A stretch of 14,303 nucleotides of DNA from JAGQUL01 sp038212015 (GTDB lineage Bacteria > Actinomycetota > Thermoleophilia > Gaiellales > SKUG01). A program made the translations under genes and the position numbers. The notes under the pieces were generated by a model that was not told where the DNA came from, did no database searches, and saw only the letters and a list, made by a program, of their open reading frames with translations. Where the stretch lies: positions 1 through 14,303 of the forward strand of contig JBBQUY010000081.1 in the NCBI GenBank assembly GCA_038212015.1, given 5' to 3'. The stretch's first letter is position 1. Each line of letters starts with the position of its first letter. Of this stretch, positions 1-5,171 are shown piece after piece.

Positions 1-30
1 GTGTTCCAGCTGTTCGAGCTGCTTCGCTGA
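1..30 (+). CDS. Possible 3' end of an upstream gene (partial)
   Basis: Frame 1 reads VFQLFELLR followed by a TGA stop at 28-30. The codons end mostly in G or C, as in the real genes of the window, so this may be the last nine codons of a gene that begins outside. The stretch is too short to identify or to exclude chance. Confidence 0.3.
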   Translation: MFQLFELLR

Positions 31-42
31 GGCAGCGAACCA

Positions 43-86
43 CGCGTCGATCGGCATTCCAGCGTGGAATCAAGCCACGCGACGCG
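43..86. other. Nested inverted repeats before the first membrane gene
   Basis: An outer pair of 7-base arms (CGCGTCG at 43-49, CGACGCG at 80-86) encloses a tight hairpin with 6-base arms (ATTCCA at 56-61, TGGAAT at 65-70, loop GCG). No T-run follows, so a classical intrinsic terminator is not supported. It lies between a possible upstream stop and the start at 102/105, so it could be a weak terminator, a leader structure or an operator. The role is inference. Confidence 0.3.
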
Positions 87-104
87 CATGCCGATGGTGC
101 CGTG

Positions 105-1214
105 ATGGTCACGACGACGCTTGTCGACACCCTGCGCCGCGCCCGCGCCTCCTGGCGCGGCCAGCTCGCCGTGCTCGTGGTCGGTTCGGTGCTGCTCGGC
201 CTGACGCTGCTCGGCGGTGGCGACGCCGCCGACCTGCAGCTGCGGATCCTCGTCGGGTCGACCTGGGTGCTGCTGCTCGTCGCCGCCTCGATCCGCGTGG
301 CGCTCGTCGCCGAAGCGGAGCTGGAGGACGAACTGCCTGCCGTGGGCTACGAGGTCCTGAAGATGCTGCCTCGGCTGTTGACGCAGGTCGGGCTCATCGT
401 CGCGTTCCCGATGATCGTGACGTGGCTCGCGATGCAGCTCGCGTCCGCGATGCCGGTGCTGGGGCTGCTGACGTTCCCCGCCGCATTTGCCGTGGTGGTC
501 TTCACGGCCGGACCGGCGTTGCTCGCGATGTGCGCGGTGGTCATGCACGACCGCGACTGGCTGCCGCGAAGCACGCTGCACGCGGTGCGCGGCCGACAGG
601 CCGCGATCGCCGGGATCGTCCTCGCAGGTGGAGTCGCCGCAGGCATGGCCGCACTGCCGCTCGCGCTCATCGGCTTCGTGCTGAACGCCGTCGGCGGCAT
701 GCTCGGCTTTGCCGGCATCGGGCTCGTCGCGGCCGGCATCCTGCCGTGGATCGGCTGTGGCGCGCTCGCGACGTGGCGCGCGATCGGAGCCAGCGTGGAC
801 GCCGCTTCAGGCGGTGAGGTCCCGGCAGCCGCATCCCATCCTGCTTCGGTTCTCGATACCGACGTCGCTGCCGCCTTCGGTCTCGCGCCGACCCCGGCGC
901 CGGTCACCACGTGGCTCGATGGTCCCGCCTGGGACGTCGCGATCGAACCAGGTGCAGCATGGGGGACGTGGATCCGGATCGAGACGCCGAGCGTGCTCGG
1001 GTTCCGCCTCTCCTGGCACGGCGGCACCGCGCCGCTGGTCGCCTTCGCGTCGGAGGCGGGAGCCTGGACGCACCCCGATCCGGTGTGGGCGAGCGGCGAC
1101 GTGCTCCAGGCCGCACTGCCCGCTGGCAGCACCTACGTGCAGGTCACGTCGCGCGCAGCCGCCGCCCAGGCCGTGACGCTCAACCTGCTCGTGCCTCCCG
1201 CCGTCGCTGCCTGA
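105..1214 (+). CDS. Polytopic membrane protein with C-terminal soluble domain, unknown function
   Basis: I do not recognise the family. The 369-residue product has about six hydrophobic segments in its first 225 residues, near 22-38, 48-67, 92-113, 120-147, 168-198 and 202-222. The lead-in RRARASWRG is positively charged. Residues 70-80 between the second and third segments are acidic (EAELEDELP). After residue 230 comes a soluble tail of about 140 residues with beta-like alternation (TWIRIETPSVLGFRLSWHGG and TYVQVTSRAAA), perhaps a small beta-sandwich. GTG at 102 and ATG at 105 are adjacent in-frame starts; ATG is preferred, but neither has a clear Shine-Dalgarno. The ATG codons at 88 and 94 are in another frame and stop at once. 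Codon use matches the neighbours. The next gene starts 86 bases downstream, so the two may be co-expressed, but nothing shows a shared function. Confidence 0.75.
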   Translation: MVTTTLVDTLRRARASWRGQLAVLVVGSVLLGLTLLGGGDAADLQLRILVGSTWVLLLVAASIRVALVAEAELEDELPAVGYEVLKMLPRLLTQVGLIVAFPMIVTWLAMQLASAMPVLGLLTFPAAFAVVVFTAGPALLAMCAVVMHDRDWLPRSTLHAVRGRQAAIAGIVLAGGVAAGMAALPLALIGFVLNAVGGMLGFAGIGLVAAGILPWIGCGALATWRAIGASVDAASGGEVPAAASHPASVLDTDVAAAFGLAPTPAPVTTWLDGPAWDVAIEPGAAWGTWIRIETPSVLGFRLSWHGGTAPLVAFASEAGAWTHPDPVWASGDVLQAALPAGSTYVQVTSRAAAAQAVTLNLLVPPAVAA

Positions 1215-1267
1215 CATCGTCACGACATCGTGTGCATATCGGCACGAAGTCGGCACGATTGGCGCGA
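1213..1267. repeat. Short tandem direct repeats in the 1215-1300 intergenic region
   Basis: GACATCGT occurs at 1213-1220 and again at 1224-1231, a period of 11. TCGGCACGA occurs at 1239-1247 and 1250-1258, also a period of 11, with a looser third copy TTGGCGCGA at 1259-1267. Within the first pair, CACGA-CA-TCGTG (1221-1232) is an inverted repeat. The near-helical period and the position just upstream of the gene at 1301 suggest a regulator-binding region, but short GC-rich words recur by chance in such genomes. Confidence 0.3.
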
Positions 1268-1300
1268 CTCCCGCGATGCGCCAGGCGCGACGATTCGGGC

Positions 1301-1879
1301 ATGGACCCGTTGACACCACCACCCGCCGCTGCGTCCTCGGCGCTCGATGATCCCCGCGACCGGATCGACGAACTGCTCGCCGGCCGCGCCGATCGCTCTG
1401 ACATCGACGTTCGGACGTTCCTGCTCGATCCGCCTCCGACCGCTGAGCAGATTGCCCGAATCGAGCGACGGCGACAGCACGTTCGGCGTGGCTCCCTCGC
1501 AGTCGCCGCGATCATCGCCGTCTTGCTCGTCGCGCCGTGGCCGAGCGGCGGTGCGGGCGACCCATCCAGGGCCACCTCGACGCCGCCCGCGGCGGCGACG
1601 CCGCCGGAGCCCGTCGCCGCCACCTCGCCGCGAGCCGTTCGCCTCGACGCTGCCCCGGCGCCAGTGCTCCGACCCCGCGTCGCGACCCGCCCCCGCGCCG
1701 ACACCCGCACCGTTCCCACCGCGCGACCCGGGCCCCGACCCGCCCCCGCGCCGCCGGCGACACCTCGGCCAGCCACGCCGATGCCAGCCGCGCCGCGGCC
1801 CGCCGCACAGCGACCAGCGGCGCCGTCGCAGCCCTCGTCCGGGAGCGCTGGCGACGCGATTCGCGCGCCGGTGCTGTGA
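1301..1879 (+). CDS. Single-pass membrane protein with Pro/Ala/Arg-rich extracytoplasmic tail
   Basis: The 192-residue product is not recognised as a known family. Residues 1-64 are a charged soluble part with a short acidic or helical region (DPRDRIDELL) and a basic cluster RRRQHVRRG at 56-64. Residues 65-80 (LAVAAIIAVLLVAP) form one transmembrane helix. By the positive-inside rule the N-terminus is cytoplasmic and the tail outside. From about residue 88 to the end the sequence is low-complexity Pro, Ala, Thr and Arg with PAAPRPAAQRPAAP-like repetition, typical of wall-spanning linkers. The reading frame extends upstream to 911, but that part overlaps the preceding membrane gene. ATG 1301 removes the overlap, although no Shine-Dalgarno precedes it. 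The overall plan resembles small anti-sigma or wall-anchoring proteins, but no motif supports either. The overlapping +1-shifted frame at 1347-1889 is Arg/Pro-rich and looks like a shadow. Confidence 0.6.
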   Translation: MDPLTPPPAAASSALDDPRDRIDELLAGRADRSDIDVRTFLLDPPPTAEQIARIERRRQHVRRGSLAVAAIIAVLLVAPWPSGGAGDPSRATSTPPAAATPPEPVAATSPRAVRLDAAPAPVLRPRVATRPRADTRTVPTARPGPRPAPAPPATPRPATPMPAAPRPAAQRPAAPSQPSSGSAGDAIRAPVL

Positions 1880-1886
1880 CGCCGCG

Positions 1887-1892
1887 TAGGAT
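1887..1892 (+). promoter_or_regulatory. TAGGAT box before cdd: candidate leaderless -10 element
   Basis: TAGGAT ends 6 bases before ATG 1899. This puts its last T at -7 if transcription starts on the A of the start codon, the geometry of leaderless actinobacterial promoters (TANNNT). No convincing -35 is visible. The inner AGGA could instead serve as a weak Shine-Dalgarno at workable spacing. The same word recurs before the genes at 3294 and 9164. Confidence 0.5.
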
Positions 1893-1898
1893 GCCGAC

Positions 1899-2321
1899 AT
1901 GGCCTCGACCTTCCAGCCTGCCAGCCCCGAGTCGCTCGAGCTTCGCGATGCAGCCCGCGACGCATCCACGCGCGCCTACGTGCCGTATTCGCACTTCAAG
2001 GTCGGCGCTGCGCTCCAGTTCGCCGACGGCACCGTCGTCACCGGCTGCAACGTCGAGAACGCCTCCTTCGGCCTCACCATCTGTGGCGAACGAACCGCGC
2101 TCGTTCGCGCGGTCGCCGAGGGGCGCGACCCGCATTCGATCGAGCGGATCGCGATCCACGTCGACGGTCCGGACGGACAGCCCTGCGGGATGTGCCGCCA
2201 GTTCATCGCAGAGCTCGCGCCCGACGCCACCGTCGCTTTCGTGTCCGGAGGCGACTACGTCGAAGGACCGGTCGCCGCGCTGCTGCCGGCAGCATTCGTC
2301 CCCGACGCACTCGACGCGTGA
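1899..2321 (+). CDS. cdd: Cytidine deaminase
   Basis: Zinc-dependent hydrolytic deamination of cytidine and deoxycytidine to uridine and deoxyuridine, a cytoplasmic pyrimidine-salvage step. At 140 residues it matches the short, homotetrameric class (about 130 residues). The substrate-binding GCNVENASFG lies at 49-58. The first zinc motif ICGERTA (61-67) supplies Cys62 and the proton-shuttle Glu64. The second, PCGMCRQ (95-101), supplies Cys96 and Cys99. YVPYSHFKVGAAL at 27-39 is the usual N-terminal signature. All catalytic residues are present, so this is probably an active enzyme. The start ATG 1899 lies just after TAGGAT and 19 bases after the preceding stop. The stop TGA overlaps the GTG start of era (GTGA, 2318-2321), so the two are translationally coupled. 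cdd beside era is a recurrent bacterial arrangement. Confidence 0.95.
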   Translation: MASTFQPASPESLELRDAARDASTRAYVPYSHFKVGAALQFADGTVVTGCNVENASFGLTICGERTALVRAVAEGRDPHSIERIAIHVDGPDGQPCGMCRQFIAELAPDATVAFVSGGDYVEGPVAALLPAAFVPDALDA

Positions 2322-3283
2322 CCGACACGCCTGAACCACACGCCGACGCCCCCGACCCGATCGACGCGTTCTTCGGCGCATCGGCGCAGTCGGACGTGCG
2401 CCGCAGCGGGTTCATCGCCGTCGCCGGTCGTCCCAACGCCGGCAAGTCCACGCTCGTGAACCGCATCGTCGGCCATCACGTCGCGATCGTCTCGCCGATC
2501 GCGCAGACCACCCGCCGCATCGTGCGCGCCGTCGCCCGCCGCGACGACGCGCAGCTCGTGTTCGTCGACCTGCCCGGCAGCCAGAAGCCGATGGACCGCA
2601 TGACCGAACGCATGCAGCAGGCGGTCGAAGGCAGCTTCCGCGACGTCGACATCGTGCTCTGGGTGATCGACGCGATCGACGAGCCGGGCGCCGGCGAACG
2701 ACGTGTCGCGGACATGGTGCTCGCGGCGAACAAGCCGGTCGTGCTCGCGCTCAACAAGGTCGACCGGATCAAGCCGGACGTCATCATGCAGCGCATCGTC
2801 GCACTCACCGAGCTGCTCAAGGGACGCGACTTCGCCGCGCTCGTGCCGATCAGCGCGCTCGACGGCGACGGAGTCGACGGGCTGCTGGAAGAGCTCGTCA
2901 CGCTGCTTCCCGAAGGTCCGGCGTGGTTCGGCGACGAAGACGTCGTCGACATGCGCGATGAGGAACGCATCGCCGAGTACGTTCGCGAGGCGACGCTCTC
3001 GCACCTTCGTGAGGAGCTGCCCCATGCGAGCGCCGTCACCGTCGACGACCTGTTCGAAGACGACGACGGCCTCCTGCAGGCCGAATGCACGATCTGGGTC
3101 GAGCGCCAGAGTCAGGTCGGGATCGTGGTCGGCGCCGGTGGCGAGCAGATCCGCGACATCGGCATCGCGGCGCGGAAGATGATCGAGGAACAGCTGGGCA
3201 CGCGACTGCATCTGGCGTTGCGAGTGAAGGTTCGCAAGCATTGGCGCGACGATGCCACGTGGCTCGCACGAGCAGGCCTCTAG
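2318..3283 (+). CDS. era: GTPase Era, 16S rRNA-binding ribosome assembly factor
   Basis: Essential GTPase that binds the 3' end of 16S rRNA and assists maturation of the 30S subunit. With the GTG start at 2318 the product has 321 residues, near the usual 300. G1 is GRPNAGKST at 37-45, G2 lies in the QTTRR segment, G3 is DLPG, G4 is NKVD and G5 is ISAL. The C-terminal KH domain has the GxxG loop GAGG in VGIVVGAGGEQIRDIG and the family ending VKVRKHWRDD. G3 reads DLPG where most Era proteins have DTPG. The frame stays open upstream to 2192, but that part is Arg-rich and lies inside cdd. The GTG overlapping the cdd stop gives a sensible N-terminus and implies coupling. The TAG stop is itself part of the TAGGAT box preceding the next gene. 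Confidence 0.95.
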   Translation: MTDTPEPHADAPDPIDAFFGASAQSDVRRSGFIAVAGRPNAGKSTLVNRIVGHHVAIVSPIAQTTRRIVRAVARRDDAQLVFVDLPGSQKPMDRMTERMQQAVEGSFRDVDIVLWVIDAIDEPGAGERRVADMVLAANKPVVLALNKVDRIKPDVIMQRIVALTELLKGRDFAALVPISALDGDGVDGLLEELVTLLPEGPAWFGDEDVVDMRDEERIAEYVREATLSHLREELPHASAVTVDDLFEDDDGLLQAECTIWVERQSQVGIVVGAGGEQIRDIGIAARKMIEEQLGTRLHLALRVKVRKHWRDDATWLARAGL

Positions 3284-3286
3284 GAT
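3281..3286 (+). promoter_or_regulatory. TAGGAT box before the small membrane gene
   Basis: TAGGAT begins on the era stop codon (TAG 3281-3283) and ends 7 bases before ATG 3294. It matches the boxes at 1887 and 9171. It could be a -10 element that starts a leaderless transcript for the downstream genes, or AGGA could act as a weak Shine-Dalgarno. No -35 is evident. Confidence 0.4.
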
Positions 3287-3293
3287 CGAGTTG

Positions 3294-3608
3294 ATGGACG
3301 ACGAGCCTCGGAATCCGCGCGACACCGACCTGGATCAGCACGCCAAGGCTGCCAAGGATGCGACGTGGTCCGATCAGGAGGTCGGGCGGCACGTGATCCC
3401 CGGCGTCGTGAGCGGCGACGTGGGACCCAAGGGACGCGTCTCCGCACAGCTGCGCGAGCTGTCACGACGAGAGAAATCGTCCTACGGCGATGTGCCGCGC
3501 GGCACCACCCACGGCGAGGGTGGGTTCAGGTACCTGCTGCTGCCGATGCTCGGCATCGCCGCGGTGCTGCTGCTCGTCGTCGTGCTCATCGGATGGCTCG
3601 CGAGCTGA
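3294..3608 (+). CDS. Small tail-anchored membrane protein, unknown function
   Basis: The 104-residue product has a hydrophilic, charged N-terminal part (1-78). It includes HAKAAKDATWSDQEVG, RVSAQLRELSRREKSSYGDV and a glycine-rich THGEGGFR. A single C-terminal transmembrane helix spans about 80-102 (YLLLPMLGIAAVLLLVVVLI) and only three residues follow it, so the protein is probably tail-anchored with its bulk in the cytoplasm. No signal peptide or catalytic motif is visible and I do not recognise the family. It starts 10 bases after era and ends 7 bases before the DeoC-like gene, so it belongs to the same tight cluster. The frame extends upstream to 3252, but that part overlaps era. ATG 3294 is preferred for position and spacing from TAGGAT. 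Confidence 0.75.
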   Translation: MDDEPRNPRDTDLDQHAKAAKDATWSDQEVGRHVIPGVVSGDVGPKGRVSAQLRELSRREKSSYGDVPRGTTHGEGGFRYLLLPMLGIAAVLLLVVVLIGWLAS

Positions 3609-3615
3609 TGACGGC

Positions 3616-4332
3616 ATGAGCGGCATCTCGATCGCCAAGAGCCTGGAGCTGCACCTGCTGCAGCCGCTCGTCACGCGTGACGAGGTACGGGTCGGGTGCC
3701 TCCGAGCACGCGAGGCGCACCTGGCGACCGTCTGTGTGTGGCCCACGCACGTCGCACTCGCCGCCGCCGCGCTCGCAGGCTCCGACACGCGCGTGCGCGC
3801 TGCGATCGGATTTCCGTTCGGGCAGGAAACCCCCGAAACCAAGCTCGCCGCCTGTGATCGAGCGCTCGCCGACGGTGCCAGCGAACTGGCGATCATGCTC
3901 GACCATTCCGCGCTCGGCACCGGTGGTGACCCCGACGTCGCGCGTGCGGAGCTGGATCGCGTGCTCGGACATGCCTGGTGGTCGGCGCTCAACAGCGCGC
4001 GCGGGCGGGCAGAACTGACGATCGTGCTCGAGACGACGATGCTCGACCTCGAGCACGTTCGACCCGTCCTGGAGCGCCTGCACGACTCGCCGGCAGGATT
4101 TCTCCAGACCGGTTCGGGGCACCAGTCGCGTGCCGTCACCGAGCAGCATGTTCGCGAGCTGCGCGAGCACCTGCCCGCGGACATCGCGATCGTCGCGGTC
4201 GGCGGCATCGCGACCCTGGATGACGCCGAGGCGCTCGTCGCGGCAGGCGCCGTGCGCATCGGCAGCGGCAGCGCAGTCACGATCATCGGTCAGGAACGAC
4301 ACGCACGCGAGGTACGAGACCCGACGCCATGA
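3616..4332 (+). CDS. DeoC-like (deoxyribose-phosphate aldolase fold) protein lacking the catalytic residues
   Basis: The 238-residue product follows the DeoC alignment along its length: CVWPTHVALAAAALAGSD (40-57, family CVNPxxVxLA), IGFPFGQETPETK (64-76), ELAIMLDHSAL (90-100, family EVDMVINxGAL), LTIVLETTML (134-143, family KVIIETxxL), GFLQTGSG (161-168, family FIKTSTGF), AVGGIATLDDA (194-204, family AAGGIRTxxDA) and the phosphate-site-like RIGSGSAV (214-221). The residues that make the family an aldolase are replaced. The Schiff-base lysine (E. coli Lys167) aligns with Gln164, the second lysine (Lys201) with Val193, and the aspartate (Asp102) with Ala92. The usual cleavage of deoxyribose 5-phosphate is therefore unlikely. 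The frame is intact and its codon use is normal, so it is not a decaying pseudogene. It overlaps the TrpC-like gene by 4 bases (ATGA). The fold call is firm; the real function is unknown. Confidence 0.8.
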   Translation: MSGISIAKSLELHLLQPLVTRDEVRVGCLRAREAHLATVCVWPTHVALAAAALAGSDTRVRAAIGFPFGQETPETKLAACDRALADGASELAIMLDHSALGTGGDPDVARAELDRVLGHAWWSALNSARGRAELTIVLETTMLDLEHVRPVLERLHDSPAGFLQTGSGHQSRAVTEQHVRELREHLPADIAIVAVGGIATLDDAEALVAAGAVRIGSGSAVTIIGQERHAREVRDPTP

Positions 4333-5153
4333 GCGAAATCTCCGACGCCATCGACGAAGCCCGACGAACCTGGACCAGCGACGATGTCGCGGCCCTCGAA
4401 TCGCTGCGCGCCGCCGCCTCCGGCGCCCCAGCTGCGCGCTCGCTCACGGAGGTCCTGAGCGAGGACGTGCTCGGGCTCATCGTCGAACCCAAGCGTGCCA
4501 CGCGCCATCGCGGAACGATCAACCCGTCCCTCGACGTGGGAGCGGTCGCCCGCGAATGTGAGGCAGCCGGCGCGAGCGCAGTGAGCGTCGTCACCGAATC
4601 CCGGCTCAGCGGCGGCTCACACGACGACCTGCGCGCGGCACGAGACGGATGCGCACTCGCGATCATCGCGCGCGACTATGTCGTCGACGTTCGCCAGGTC
4701 TATGCACTGCGCGCCGCGGGCGCCGACGCGTTGTTGACACCGGCCTTCGTCTATCTGGGGCGTGAACCGGAGGCGGACGAGCTCGCCCACATGGATGCGC
4801 CGCCGACCGATTCGCTTGCGGCGATCGTTCACGTGGCACATGAGCTGGGGATGGAGGTCGTGCTGTCGGTGCAGACCGACGAGGAGCTCGCGTTCGCGCT
4901 CGACACCGACGTGGATGCGATCAACATCGACAACCGCGATTCGTCGGGAAGCGTCGATGCCGACCGGACCTTCGACCTGCTCGCGGACGTGCCGGTCGGC
5001 TGGCCCGTGATCAGCGAGTCGATCGAGGCGCTCGATCAGGTCGCGCGGCTGCATCGCGCCGGCGTGGATGCCCTGCTGCTCGACGAGGGGCACCTGGACA
5101 CCGGCCTCTCGAATGCGCTGGCGATCTACGCCGACCACTCGCTCGAGCACTGA
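4329..5153 (+). CDS. TrpC-like (indole-3-glycerol-phosphate synthase fold) protein with altered active site
   Basis: The 274-residue product aligns with indole-3-glycerol-phosphate synthase: LIVEPKRATRHRG (50-62, family IAEIKKASPSKG), AAGASAVSVVTE (79-90), SGGSHDDLRAAR (94-105), IIARDYVVDVRQVYALRAAG (112-131, family VLRKDFIIDxYQIxEARAxG), INIDNRDSSG (198-207, family IGINNRDL) and WPVISES (225-231). Glu53 and Lys55 match the family Glu51 and Lys53 (S. solfataricus numbering), and Glu230 matches Glu210. Catalytic Lys110 is replaced by Arg115, Glu159 by Ser180 and Asn180 by Asp201. The phosphate-site IGExL near the C-terminus is LDEGHL. Normal synthase chemistry is doubtful, and no other trp gene is nearby. 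It may act on another substrate or serve as a partner of the DeoC-like protein, whose stop overlaps its start. The start ATG 4329 is fixed by that overlap. Confidence 0.75.
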   Translation: MSEISDAIDEARRTWTSDDVAALESLRAAASGAPAARSLTEVLSEDVLGLIVEPKRATRHRGTINPSLDVGAVARECEAAGASAVSVVTESRLSGGSHDDLRAARDGCALAIIARDYVVDVRQVYALRAAGADALLTPAFVYLGREPEADELAHMDAPPTDSLAAIVHVAHELGMEVVLSVQTDEELAFALDTDVDAINIDNRDSSGSVDADRTFDLLADVPVGWPVISESIEALDQVARLHRAGVDALLLDEGHLDTGLSNALAIYADHSLEH

Positions 5154-5171
5154 CTCGAGATTACGGTCTCG
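5142..5171. terminator. Hairpins between convergent genes (weak terminator candidate)
   Basis: CTCGAG occurs at 5142-5147 and 5154-5159, each self-complementary, so they can pair around CACTGA. CGAGA (5156-5160) can alternatively pair with TCTCG (5167-5171). The hairpins span the stops of the TrpC-like gene and the facing exoprotein gene, which are 7 bases apart. No T-run is present, so termination is only a guess. Confidence 0.25.

Noticed and set aside
911..1300. Upstream part of the frame leading into the Pro-rich membrane gene
   Set aside because: It overlaps the membrane gene ending at 1214 and is Arg-rich shadow sequence; ATG 1301 gives a sensible protein.
2192..2317. N-terminal extension of Era
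   Set aside because: This Arg-rich stretch is a shadow of cdd. GTG 2318 overlaps the cdd stop and gives a normal Era length.
2255..3325. Minus-strand 356-residue frame opposite era
   Set aside because: It mirrors the era codons; era has complete G motifs and a KH domain, while this frame shows nothing recognisable.
3616..5153. DeoC-like and TrpC-like genes as decaying pseudogenes
   Set aside because: Both frames are intact, with normal codon use, tight translational coupling and conserved non-catalytic fold motifs, so maintained function is more likely than decay.
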